From Chenopodium formosanum (lineage: Eukaryota; Streptophyta; Magnoliopsida; Caryophyllales; Amaranthaceae), in assembly GCA_024500155.1 (NCBI GenBank), contig CM044880.1, positions 12,110,879-12,174,878 of the forward strand: a DNA stretch of 64,000 nucleotides, written 5' to 3'. Position 1 is the stretch's first letter, and every line of letters begins with the position of its first letter. The notes beneath the pieces are model-generated. The model saw nothing but the letters and a program-made list of their open reading frames with translations, had not been told where the DNA came from and did no database searches. This document shows positions 23,125 to 34,723 of this stretch, piece by piece. The position numbers and the translations under genes were made by a program.

Positions 23125-23883
23125 CTAAACTTTTAGCCAGGTCACAACGTTGCGACACTTGGTGTTCCAACTTTTTGCCAAGTGTCGCGCCACATTGGAG
23201 CGATTTAAATAGACTTCATAAGATATATATATTAAAAAAAAAAGAATTTTAGGATAAAATTTTAAGTTTAGAATTTTATTTTCGATAAAAGACCAATATT
23301 TCAGAGATACAAATTGAATTATAATTTTATTCAAAAATATTATTAGATTATAATTCTAAATAATTAGCATATAAATTTAATTTTTTATGTCATAATATTT
23401 TTTTTTTTTGGAGTGAAGGAATTAGTTTAAAGTGTAAAACATCTATTTATAATATATACTAATCGGTTAAAACAATATACTTCATAACTAATATAATTTA
23501 CATAGACCTGTCAATTAGGGTCGAGTCATGAGTCATCCCGTATTGGGTCATCATTTTAGGTTACGAGTCAAGAAATGTTCAACCCTTGCCCAAAGTTTTG
23601 GGTTCGGGTCAACCCAACGAGCTTTGAACATTGATTTTATTTAATTTATTATTTGTTTATTTATTTTAATGTATTAAATCGAACATTTCCACCAATATTA
23701 GTATTAGTCATTACATAGAACATGAATAATTGTTAAGTGCTAATTTTGTATCAAAAGCTAATTTATCTTTAAATAAAATAAACTAATTTGTATCAATGGT
23801 ATATTTTAAAATTTGACATGTAGATTAAAAATTTATGTTTAAATTAAATAAACAACCCGGGCATCGCACAGACACAAAACTAG
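23123..23883 (+). mobile_element. Non-autonomous Helitron, inverted copy 4
   Basis: Begins AAGCTAAACTTTTAGCCAGG and ends with CCCGGGCATCGCACAG-type hairpin sequence and CTAG at 23880-23883, followed by T. It belongs to the same family as the three minus-strand copies but in opposite orientation, making the cluster palindromic. Confidence 0.7.
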
Positions 23884-25087
23884 TATATATATATAAGCTT
23901 ACCGAAATTATATCTTCAAAAGTTCAACGGGATGGAATTATGGGAATGATGCAATATTTTGCATGACATACAAGTTACTAGGTACAATACTTATGGACCT
24001 AGCTAGCAAAATACCAAACCTATCAATATTAAATTTAAATAGCTTCTTTATTAACTCACAATTTGATTGTATACACTTTTCAACAAACCAAAAATTTTAC
24101 TACAAACCAACCAAATTCATGATAAATGATGAGTAAATTACACAATCAAGCTTCAAAAAAAAAAAAAAAAAAGGTAAGATCAAACATTCAAACTTAAGGA
24201 CATTTGGGATTTTTACCAGGGCCACCAAACAGAAAACACAATCCTTGGTCAGGGTCTAACTCTGGTAAAAGTTGTGCATTGTAACAAAAGGGTTAGTTCC
24301 TCCTCCAAATAAATTTGATCTTTCTGGAATTTGAAGTGTGAATGATTCATCCACATATTGAAGCGAGCACACGTAGCTTGCTTTGTTAACCCTTAAATCG
24401 GGAAATAATCCGTTCCCCATATTCGTCTCAGTGTGCGGACCAATTCCGATTGAATCGTAGACAGATCCACCCCATTCTAAACTCGTAGCGCCTTCTGGTA
24501 AGCTGGGGAAGAGGGATGCTGGCCAGTATCCTATTGAAGTGTCCATGACACTTAGCCACCAATTTCCCGTCTTTCGATCCTGTAATAATTGATTTAAAAG
24601 CATATTAGCATAAAAGTGAAAAAAGAAATAAAATGAGCAAACTATAAGCAGTCCTAAGACTGCATAAAATACGTTAAAAGTAGAAAGAATAAGCTTTAAA
24701 TTAAAAATAAACCAAATTTAACTGTACTGTACATTAAAAAAAATGTACTCCGTAATAAACAGCATGATTATTATACCTGAAAAATGGCTATTTTTAACTC
24801 ATACAAGTCACCACCTATGGTCGAAACTTGTGTTATGTAGGCTCCAAGTTAAAATTTGTTGTTGACTTGCATAAATCCGTTACAATCCAAGTCCCAGCAA
24901 CGAGTAGTCAAGGAATCATCTGTCTGTTTGATTTATAAAAATTGTGAAGTTTAGTACTTGTAAAAAAAAGAGCTTTTAGTTAAACCGTTGGCTAATAACT
25001 TCATCTTAACAAAATTATAGTGAATGATAGATATTATATTTATGATATCTGGTGCGACTGGCCGCACGGTGTGATAAGGTGTCATTT

Positions 25088-25440
25088 CAGTAACCCCTCT
25101 AGTAACCCCTCAAGTAACCTAACTTAAGTAACTCTCTAGTAACCCTCAAGACAAAGTAACCCCTGACTGACCTAGTAACCCCCGACCTAATAACCCCTGA
25201 CCGACCTAATAACCTCTAACCTAGTAACCTCTAGTAATTCCTAGTAACCCCTAACAGACCTAGTAACCCTTAACCTAGTAACCCCTAATAACCCCAAGTA
25301 ACCTCTAACCGACCTAGTAACCCTTAACCTAATAACCCCTAACCGACCTAGTAACCCTTAGTAATCCCCTACCTAGTAACCTCTGACCGTCCTAGTAACC
25401 CCAACCTAGTAACCCCTAGTAGCCCCCGACCTAGTAACCA
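25088..25440. repeat. Degenerate minisatellite of CTAGTAACCCC units
   Basis: Irregular head-to-tail copies of TAGTAACCCCT and of the longer GACCTAGTAACCCCTAACC. It resembles but is not a telomere repeat. It lies in intron 5 of neprosin copy 2. Confidence 0.75.
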
Positions 25441-25642
25441 TTAACCCACACCCAAACCCAACGTAACCACCACCAACACCAATCTTTCTCAACCGCCGTC
25501 CTCAAAACCTTAAAACTCCACCACACCACCACCAACTCCCGTACCACTAACAACCATTAAAATCGTTAAAAAAAAAAATTAAATCGAATAAATACCTCAA
25601 AATTAATATTGGCTTCGAATTTCACTTGAAATATGGCTAAGA

Positions 25643-25697
25643 AGGCCAAATTCAGCCATAAAAACTCTAGATCTAGAGTCATGGCTGAATTTGGCCT
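25643..25697. repeat. Perfect 17-bp hairpin with a palindromic loop
   Basis: AGGCCAAATTCAGCCAT (25643-25659) pairs perfectly with 25681-25697. The loop contains the 16-bp palindrome ACTCTAGATCTAGAGT (25664-25679). The same palindrome with similar arms occurs at 51390-51405 inside the outer CACTA element. Confidence 0.88.
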
Positions 25698-28123
25698 TAA
25701 AACCTCTAGCTTGTTTTTCGGCGACAGATTACGATGAGCTTCCTTACCCCCTACCACCACTTCTCCATTTAACTTGTTTGTATATTTTGTATTCTTATCG
25801 TACTAGGTTTCCTAACGTGGTAAGGTCTAGTATTGTAACACTATATATATATATTCTGATCAATGGTACATACTCCAACTTGAGGAGTTTTCCCAATATC
25901 TAGCAGTGAAAAATAAACTATCTAATAAAATCCAGATTTTGTGAGAAGTGACCTAATAAAAAAAAAATGTTGTAAGAAAATACTTAATAAAAGTTAAATG
26001 TAGAAAAATGCTATTTTTTCCCGGATTTCTATAGTTGATCTAATATTCTGGCGTTGGCTGATTTAAAAACAATCCGGTAGGGAGGAGGGTTGAAGCTGGC
26101 ATTTTTTTATTTATTATTTTTTACTTTTTTTAGACTAATAACAATTTGACACGTGTCATGTAATCTGATTTAACACGTTGTTAACCTTTATTGACTGATT
26201 GGAGAATTCTAGAAAACACACCCTTAAGTTGATAATGCTGCAAAATAATCAAAAATTAGGATTATATAAACTAAATTGATCAAAGTTGATTGGGACTATT
26301 AAAACCAATGTTGTTACTATATTTAATACAAGAAAGTATAATGGTAAATAAATTTTCGTACCGTAAAGTAAATGAAAAACCTTGTTCTATGGTCACCATA
26401 GTGCTTTGGAAAGACCTGCAAAAGAAGTCATAATGGATATCTATAATCATATGCTAATTAATTAAATGAATAACACTGTTTCAACTCTTCCAAGCTTGCC
26501 AATATCATAAAATTATGGACTATCTACAACTTACAGTCCAACCAGCCTGTAGGAAAACTCCTGGACTCAATAGGACAACCAATCTAGAATCACTTGAATC
26601 AGTTTGCCTGGCTACATAAGGATCCCATACGCTTATTGTCGCGCTACCTCCATAAAACCGTGTTCCGGTGGCAGGGATTGCTTGTACAACAGCAAACTAT
26701 ACATAATTTCACATTTGGAATTGTAGTAAATAATACGAAGTATATATATAGACAATATAGTTAGCAATAATGTTCATAAACCACATAACATGTAATTGCT
26801 TGTCCATTAAATCTTTCCTAGTAAACTTGCCTCATGGTGTGGTCCTTTGATTGTATTGTTTGTAGGAGGCTGGTCTTGAAGCTGCCTTCTTCGAATGGGA
26901 ACGGTGTCTTCTGAGCAGAAACCGTTTTTGTGCCAAGGTTGATGGATGAAGGCCGTTGTAGGGTTGCTTTGGTTCATCATTTTGAGAGATGAGCTAGGGT
27001 CCATCTTGATTATTTCACAAGTTACAAATGTGATTTTCAATAAATTAATAACCGAAATCAAATTTGAAGACTTAATTATGCTCAAATGACTTTAACAAAT
27101 TGGTCCAATTCAATTGACTTAAGAGTCATACAACTGATACAAGATCTCAAATTCTCTATGCACTATAAAATAAACCGGCCTGTGATAGATTAGTACTAAA
27201 TAAACATGTCCAACATGTTGCTGAGTGAATCATGCTACGAGCTAATATAAGCTAAGCCGGCTTGAGCTAAAATTAATTTGGAATAGCATAACAAGGCTAC
27301 GACATGACTTGTGACTTGATATATATGTTAAAACTTTGTATGCAAACAAGCACGACACAACACATACAGTGGCATGTGGCCTTGAGTTGTGCCTAGGGTT
27401 CCTCTTTTTAAACTTCTTCAAGGCATGTAGCCAGTACAATTGGCCATGGGTCAGGCTTACAAGCCCAAGGCAGGTTCAACTTGAGGTACATTTAGGATGA
27501 TCTACTACCATCTTTATGTGCTTTGTTAATAATTCTCCAAACTAATTTTTGTAACCATAAGTAGAAAAATAAAATGATATATATTCAATTCACCGTATAA
27601 CCGATTGTACCTTAAAATGAACATAATTTTTTTTTTTTTATCTCCACTACTTATAATAACATAAATAAAGGGATATCTTTGGTTGTGGCACGCCACTAAT
27701 AAGTTATTTGCCACAAAATACGAGTAATAAACAAATTGAATTAGTACAACTCTAATTACCTGCATCTTGTGATCCTTTAGGAGAGGATGATCAAGAGCTG
27801 GCTGTTTCCGTATATCAACACAATCTACCACATCCCCATCTTCGCCCTGTTTAACACAACAAAAACATCCAAATACAAGTTATATATACAAAATACAAAT
27901 CATATATATGTGACGAACAACAATTAACTTATATATTTAACGTATCATACAATACCTTAATGGTTTTGACAGTTCCCTTGGGAGGAGCTGAATCGTAGTT
28001 ACTCGCCTCCTGTTCGAGGATTCTTCCTCTAACGACATGGGATAAATTTAGCACTAGTACACCCACTAGCAGAAGTAGCACAAAGCGGTATAGTCCATGG
28101 AAACCGAGGTGCTCGGAAGCCAT

Positions 28124-28950
28124 AAGAGGAACGTTACCAAATGTACGTATATATATTTGGTAAACACAAAAAAATGAAGTAGATTATATTGACCAACCTT
28201 GTCAAATATGCTGTTTTTATAGTAGGGAGATCTTGCTCATAATGTGTTAAGACTAAAAAAAATGGCATGAATTATTCAAGGTAAGAGTTGACTTTTTTGT
28301 TTGACATTTGATTGAAGCTTAAAGAGATGGACATGATCATTAAAAAATGACCATGATAAAGACCAAATTATACTTTATTACTCCGTATTAGTTGATTGGA
28401 AAATATAATGATGATTAATGATAGGAAAAAGAATTTAATTGGCCGGTTAAGTAGATAATGCTAAAGAAAGTTCAAACACTTCAAAGTCTTTGACATCTAC
28501 GTTAAACCAAAACAAATATTGAAATATTACAAGTATTATGTTGACGGGAAGATCCAACAAATATTTTGAATAAGAATAATTCGAGGACAAAATCCGGCTA
28601 ACTTAGTAGAATATAGTATGTACAATGTATGTATCCTTCAAAAAAAAAAAGTACAAAGTATATATGTATACTTAATATAAGAATAATTCTAGGGTGATAT
28701 AATTTCCTGAAAAAAAAAATCTAGGGTGAAATAATCCGGGTAACTTATATTATAATATAATACAAAGTACATATTCTAGGGTGTTTTACTGTAAATAATT
28801 CTAATTTGGATTATTCTAAATCAATCCCAACTTTAAAGTGCATTTTTCTTTTAACATTCACATCGATCAACAAAAGTCGAACAACCTAATATAATAGGTA
28901 GCTTGACATGCGTGAAGCCGTGATTGATAAAAAAAATTTAATAAAAAATA
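28124..28950. other. Upstream region of neprosin copy 2
   Basis: AT-rich, no ORF. It contains the probable promoter of copy 2 and short A-runs, with nothing else recognisable. Confidence 0.5.
28213..28222 (-). promoter_or_regulatory. TATA box of neprosin copy 2
   Basis: Minus-strand CTATAAAAAC, about 90 bp upstream of the ATG at 28123, a normal plant distance for a short 5' leader. Confidence 0.5.
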
Positions 28951-29370
28951 TATTTTAAAAATCCGATTACCCCATCCTCACCCATTCCCCTACCAGACCA
29001 CCCTAGCCCTAGCCTCATCGGAAAAATATTCTCCACATTCCCTCCCCAAAACAACCGACCACCTTAGCTTTCCCCTACGCTGGAAACTACCTCCTTTTCC
29101 TTCCCCTTCCCTTCCCCACCCCGAAAAAACAACCCTCCTCCCTTCCCCAGCCCTCTAAAACCACTCTCTCCCACCCCGAAACTGCCTAGAGGGAAGGGGA
29201 GGGGTGGTTTTAGGGGTTTGGGAAGAGAGGGTAGTTTTATACACGTTAGAGAAAGGCAAATGGGGTGGTTTGGGGGAATGACATAGGAGAAGGATGGGGG
29301 AGGTGTCAAGGGTTGGGGTTGGCAAGCCATTCGTCTACAGGGGTCGGATGGGGGTGGCTGACCGATTTTG
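28950..29370. repeat. Pyrimidine/purine foldback
   Basis: A C/T-rich left half (CCTTCCCCTTCCCTTCCCC near 29100) faces a G/A-rich right half (GGGAAGGGGAGGGGTGG near 29192). Edges AAAATCCGATTACC and the complement of GGTGGCTGACCGATTTT are roughly inverted. The ORF in it is a by-product of composition. Confidence 0.5.
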
Positions 29371-29388
29371 AGGCTTGGGGTGCCGTTG

Positions 29389-30850
29389 ATAGCTTATAAT
29401 TTTGTACGTATGATTTTAGAGTGATTTTGAGCCTTAGAATTGTGAGAAATAAATGCCTAATTACTCTATTTTTATGCATTGTTTGTTTATCTTATGCTTC
29501 ACTGGGTTGCTAGTGTTTTGGTGCATATTTAGGTATAAAGATGACACTTTGAAACTTTTGGACAAAGAAGAAAAGAAGTTAGAGACAAGAAGAGGAAGTA
29601 AGGGAGCTATGGAAGAATAATGAAAGAAGCAAGGAAAAGTGTCCAAGAGTAAAATAAGAGAATTTTGAAGGGTTTTGGAAGGAATTTTTCACTAAGGTCA
29701 ATTTCAAATGACCATAAATTTTTTTTCTACTTAATATTTAGAAGTGATTTAAATTGGAGATTAAATTTTATCTCAAGAGCTTTCCAACGGATGATCAAAT
29801 GCCTTATTCTAATGAGTAATGAAGAAGTTATGACCTTCTGAAATGAAGTTGTTTCGCTAGAAAAGGTTGCTTGTCCGTGCCAAAAAGGGGCATGTTCGTT
29901 CAAAGACCTGCACGTCCATGCCAAGGTCATGCAGTAGCTATTGCACTTATTTTAAAATGTCTTTGCATGCCCGAGCCGACCTCTAGACGGGTCGTTTTTC
30001 GTTTTCTCCGTCCTTTTACTTGCGGGTTATATAGCTTCATTAGTATGGGGGATCTTCTTCTCCCTTAGTCTTCGTCGGTCCTTTCTCTTAGTTAACAATG
30101 TATATCTTTAATAAATTAGTTATTTTAGCTTAGAATCTCTCAAACTCAAGTATTATAGAACATAACTTTAAGCTTTATTATCTCAATTTCAACATTTCTC
30201 TTCAACTTTGAAGCTTTATATAGTAATTTAATTTCTTCCTCTCTTCTTTTCTTAATTTTTTGTTTTTATATGGTTTTGTGGATCTTAATTTTCTCTTAAT
30301 CCTTGTTAATGTTCTTGCATGCTCAATGTTAGAATGTTACTCTTATCCATGATTTGTGAGCAGTTACTTAGCTAGGGATTGGTTGAAAACCCAACTAAGT
30401 CATGGGTTGATTAATTTAGATTTATTCATGTTATTCTACTTTGGGTTGATAGCGTTTTGTGCTTGAATTGATTGTTGCATGTGTATTTTTGGTGGCCACT
30501 TTATGCTCATGTGTTCATTCCCTTACTCACATTGAAAGATAGAGTTTGGTAGTGAGTCCCTTCTTGTGCAATTGAATTATGCCTCTTTCATGACTATGGA
30601 TGCTTTATTTGTTTCATTGAATAATAGGATGCTTTAGTGTGATAATTTAGGTGAGAATTCCCAATTATTTGTGCTTCATGCTATCTCGCATTGATCGAAA
30701 GACAAACTCTCTTAGCTAGGGATTGGATGAAAACCTAATTATTTTTATAGAGCATAATTTATGATTACTAATTCACTATTATTTTTTAATAAATTAAAAT
30801 ATATATTATAAACAGATAATGGTGTTCTTTTTAAAATGAATTTGATGATA
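29389..30850. other. Possible decayed LTR-type retrotransposon sequence
   Basis: Starts TGATAGCTTATAATTTTGTA, contains the phrase GAGCTTTCCAACGG and a TATATAGC promoter-like box (30030), and later two similar stretches near 30374 and 30715 (TTAGCTAGGGATTGG). The style recalls plant gypsy LTRs, but no second LTR or target duplication was found. Confidence 0.3.
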
Positions 30851-31125
30851 GTAAATAGAATAGAGTTATAGGGTACTTTATAAAGTTATACTTAATGTTT
30901 ATGTATGAAATATTATAAAATATATTGATAATAAAACTCTAAGTAACTTTTTTATCTTAAAAAAAATATATCCAAATATTCTCCTTACTTATTATCATCT
31001 GTGTCATAATAATACTTATTATTTGTCGCTTACATGGCGTGACACAAAAAATTTTGAGAGGTAAGTGATATCGTTGTCTTGTTGTCTAGCTGCGAGGCTC
31101 GGCTCGGCTTTATTTATTATTTATA
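30850..31125 (-). mobile_element. Diverged relic of the 21-24-kb Helitron family
   Basis: AATAAAACTCTAAGTAAC, TTTTATCTTAAAAA and GGCGTGACAC...CGTTGTCTTGTTGTCTAGCTG...GGCTTTATTTATTA follow the same order as blocks in the three minus-strand copies. No intact terminal hairpin was found. Confidence 0.5.
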
Positions 31126-31205
31126 TTATTTCATCTCATAGTCTCTACTCTCAAGTCTCAAACACCTCCCCCCCCCCCTCTTTTTTTTTATATATATATA
31201 ATGTA

Positions 31206-31449
31206 CTTTCTCTATTTCCTTATAGTTGCAACACACACTTTATCACATACAATATTCAAGAAAAGTATAATAATACACTTAAAATGGGGTTAAGAGGTTG
31301 TTATAGGTATAATCAAGTGGGCCATGATGAAGTTTAAATAAAGGCAATAGTTCAATTTTCACCATAAAAACCTTCCTTTGGAATGTTGCAAGTATTGTGA
31401 CATTTTCATTTTCGAGAAGTGTTGCAACTATAAAAAAAAACGAACAAAG
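31206..31449. mobile_element. Stowaway-like MITE, degenerate
   Basis: The left end (CTTTCTCTATTTCCTTATAG then TTGCAACAC) and the complement of the right end (CTTTGTTCG...TATAGTTGCAACAC) are inverted repeats bordered by TA. TA duplication and CT-rich ends are typical of Tc1/mariner-derived Stowaway MITEs. An upstream C-run (31168-31179) lies outside. Confidence 0.7.
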
Positions 31450-31821
31450 TATCTTTTAACACATCTTCTATACATAGAATATTAAACTACAATTTTGTTA
31501 ATAAATAATTTCCCAACAAACCCCACATACGTAGTATTCTAACAAACTTAATTTAACCACCTAAAACTCTGTGCTGGTCAAAGATCAAAGTGTTCTCTTT
31601 TCTCTTTTTTTTTTTTTTTTTTTTTTTCAATGAGGACTTTGATCCTCCAACACATATACTTGCAACAGATTGTCTGTGACACGTTAGCACAACCATATTC
31701 ATGTTTATGTGATTTTTGTTCAAAACTGATTTCTATTCATAGTGAACCTAAGTCCTAGCCTTTTCATTATTTGATTTTATTCGTATTAATTAGTTTCTAG
31801 TTGCTGTTAGTATTTCATCTC

Positions 31822-33058
31822 TGTTGGACTTAATGATTTTGACGATGACACAACCTCACTTACTTACAAACTAAGTGCTTGATTGTTTAAGTGTGTACTC
31901 AGTTACAAATACTAGGAGAATGAAGTGTCTTGTAAAAATACCATGAGGAACAAGAAGGCCAGAAGCAGAGCTAACCATATAGAAGAGTTCCCTCACAGGA
32001 ACTGGGGCTTCAGAAATGAAGACTGGAGAAGAGAAGTTCCTTGCAAGGAACAGAAGCCTCAGAGTAGAAGCTTCAGCAGAGAACATGAAGACTAAATATA
32101 TTTTTATATTTTAGGATTTATGTAAGTATAAGATATTAATTTGCACTCGAAAAATCTGTGTGGAATTGGTCTAAAAAGATAATTTTGTGCTAGCTAAATT
32201 TTAGGGAAGTTGGTTTCTAAACGATTATCTTTTCAAACAAAAAGAGGATTTTATTTTATTCTGATTTTCTAAAAATATCTTTTACAAATAAAATCTCCCA
32301 CGTTTTCTAAAAGCTTGCGGCCTACTCCTCCATGATCTTCTTTAAGTCATGGTCTTGCACATTGAGGAGTTCATGTTTCCTTAATTTTAGGAACATGATC
32401 TTCTTAGTGGGTATGAGTAGTGGCGTAATGGTGTTGTTGCACAAAGAGAATTTTCCAAAGCATTTGTTTATCTATAAATAGCCATTAATTTCAGAAGGAA
32501 AATCTCACCCTTGCTCACATAAGTTTTCAAGCTTCGAACCGAGTTAAGAGTCAAATTCCACACAAGTTTATAAGAGTGTTCTTAATGTTCTTATACTAGA
32601 GTTTGTTTTTCTTTCGAGTTGTAATTTGGGGAATGGGGAAGTTCGAGTGAACGTTTGTGTATGAGAAAGAGAAGAGAGAAAGAGAAGAGAAAGAGAAGAG
32701 AGAACAGAGAAGTGGGAAGAGAGAAAGAGAGAAAGAGAAGAGAAGAGTAACAAGTTGGGTGACTTGTTCCTCAGGGTCTCAAGTTCGTAGAGGAACTTGA
32801 GTTTGAGTCGTTAGCTTGTAATAGGATCATTTGCCCTATTATAGTGAAGATTCTTTTCCCAAAATCCCAATCGATCGTGGTTTTTCTCCTTGTTAGGGCC
32901 AAGGAGTTTTCCACGTAAAATCTCTCTTGCATTATTTAGTTCCTTTAGTTAATCTCTCAATTCCTTTAGCTAACTTAATTTTAATTCCGCAAAAAGTTAG
33001 GCTAAATTCTCATACTACAATTCAACCCCCCCTTCTTGTAGTATTCATTGAAACAACA
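31822..33058 (+). mobile_element. Solo LTR, Copia-like (SIRE/Maximus-like start), TSD ATCTC
   Basis: Begins TGTTGGACTTAATGATTTTG and ends CATTGAAACAACA. Flanked by ATCTC at 31817-31821 and 33059-33063, a perfect 5-bp target duplication, with no internal region. This is the product expected from LTR-LTR recombination. It contains a CTATAAATAG promoter-like box (about 32471) and a GA-rich stretch (32660-32750). The family name rests on the resemblance of its first bases to SIRE-type LTRs as I recall them. Confidence 0.86.
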
Positions 33059-33222
33059 ATCTCAAACAAAAGCCCTTTTACATAATCTAAATCATATATT
33101 AACCAACCATAATAGAATAACAATCTAAATCATATTAACCAACCGTAATAGAATAGCTTTCTCCGTGTAGATCGATTTGACCCTACTTCCTAACTATTTT
33201 TAGTGAGTGACCTGGACTTTAA

Positions 33223-33403
33223 GGGCCTGTTCCGATTGACTGAAATGAGCTAATCTAAATTGAACTGAACTAAACTAAACTTATTGTAACTGAACTGAAC
33301 TGAACAAAAATAAACTAAATATTTTATGAGAGAAGGAAATTAAGAACTGAATTGAACTGAACTGAATTGAACGATTTGTACTGAATCTGAAGAGAACAGA
33401 CCC
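33223..33403. mobile_element. Tourist-like MITE, TSD TAA
   Basis: Ends GGGCCTGTTCCGATT and the complement of GAAGAGAACAGACCC, bordered by TAA on both sides (33220-33222, 33404-33406). The interior consists of AACTGAACTGAACTAAA-type units. Length 181 bp. Related in design to the element at 10552. Confidence 0.82.
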
Positions 33404-33406
33404 TAA

Positions 33407-34265
33407 GTTATATTTGATTATTAGGTGATAGGAATTAGTTATCTAGTAGAGGAGTTTGGAAAGTGGGTTTTTTTTGCTTGGCTCATCCTTGTAGGAAAAC
33501 TGGATGGGAATACTTGGAGTTGCAAAAATGATACATGGAAATAATATACCCAATAATAAACTTTGTGTTAAAAAAAACAAATAAAATTCGTTAGTAATAT
33601 TAATACCGGCTCGGAAAAAAAAAAAAAAAACGTTGCTAAAACCAGCAACCATCTTTAAAATATTTTGTTGAGTTCATTAAAATAAATTAGAAAATTCATC
33701 TCCAATCTCATTTAGCAACTATATATGGTTTTACCAATGGTATAATAAGAGATCCAAAACTAGAAAAATAATCCCGCAAATGTTCCTTAAATATCTCAAT
33801 TTTTGTATGAAAAACCCTTTTTTAAAATACAAACGGATAGGCAAAAATAGTAGAAGATTAATTGGGTTTGTGTTAGATCTTCGGATTGAGTTAGATTTTG
33901 AAAGAAGGGAGAGAGACAAGAAAATGAGGTGAAGGATGTGAAAGAAAAAAGGTGGTAGAAGTGGGGAATGGTTGGATAGTGTGAAGATTGATGTAATTAA
34001 AGCATATTAGACAAATTAAACGAGAAGGTAAATCATTATTGCTAAATTCTTAACAAAAAGTGTCATTTACATCACCTTTGGTAACGTGTACAAGTTTGGA
34101 GTTACCATTGATAATTGATACGGAGTAATTTTTGTAAAAAGGCTACCGTTGATAAAAAGTAAGTGGCTATTCATAAGATTATGAGAATTTTCCTAAAACC
34201 TTGTAGTTACATCGTGCTATTGACAATGAAAGAAGGTTTTATTTAAAAAAAAAAAAAAAAAATTA
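33407..34265. other. Intergenic, nothing recognised
   Basis: AT-rich, with A-runs at 33616-33630 and 34243-34261. No ORF, terminal repeat or motif that I can support. Confidence 0.5.
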
Positions 34266-34560
34266 CTCCGTATGAAACTGACAATCGGTCCCTCTTTTTC
34301 AAGCTAAAGGCTAGGAAAAGCGAATGCTCGAGTCTTGGTGTAATCTTGAATGATATTTTTTACCTTGCTAGCATTTGCTATTCTTTTGTAGGGAGAAAGG
34401 ACAATAGTGTTGCTCATAAACTTGCTAATGTTAGTAGATCTTTTAATGGTTTAAGAGTGTGGATTGAAGAGATCCCCCGTTGTGTTATAACTAAGGTGGC
34501 TTTTGATGCCCCGCCTTAAGCTTTATTAATAAAAGTTTGGCTCTCTTTTCTCGTCCAAAA
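34266..34560 (+). pseudogene. LINE relic: C-terminal RNase H domain and 3' UTR
   Basis: An open frame from about 34271 to TAA 34518-34520 reads SLGVILNDIFYLAS...FVGRKDNSVAHKLANVS...VWIEEIP. This is the C-terminal end of the RNase H domain that closes many plant LINE polyproteins (AHxLA motif). The 3' flank TTTATTAATAAAAG carries poly(A)-signal-like sequence. It is truncated at its 5' side beside an A-run. Confidence 0.72.
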
Positions 34561-34723
34561 TTAAAAAATTAAACACAATTATACGCACATTATTACTTAT
34601 TGCATTAAAACATGTTCTATAAGCTGAAATATGGATTTTTCCCCCTAAATACTAGTTATTTGAACAACAAATAATAAATTCGATACATAAAACCAATAAT
34701 TCATCTTTCGTTCTTTAAACCAA

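Larger units (their letters stand above)
24194..28123 (-). pseudogene. Neprosin-family secreted protein gene, copy 2: seven exons, one stop and one frameshift
   Basis: Exons on the minus strand: 1, 27956-28123 (MASEHLGFHGLYRF then a hydrophobic VLLLLVGVLVLNL signal peptide); 2, 27760-27846; 3, 26831-27004; 4, 26535-26696; 5, 26362-26415; 6, 24777-24923; 7, 24194-24579. Introns obey GT-AG except intron 3, which uses a GC donor (GAG|GCAAGT). Exons 1-2 fit the neprosin activation peptide; exons 3-7 fit the neprosin domain (YGGSATISVWDPYVA, DRKTGNWWLS, SLEWGGSVYDS). Breaks: an in-frame TAA in exon 6 (24849-24851, just after MQVNNKF). In exon 7 the open frame ends at 24256, but the family's C-terminal FGGPGKNPKCP is found in another frame, ending at TAA 24194-24196, so a 1-base shift lies near 24290. 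Intron 5 carries a minisatellite and a hairpin. Expected role if intact: secreted or apoplastic neprosin-like peptidase. Confidence 0.85.

Noticed and set aside
25088..25440. Interstitial telomere repeat
   Set aside because: The CTAGTAACCCC units differ from plant CCCTAAA repeats and are irregular.
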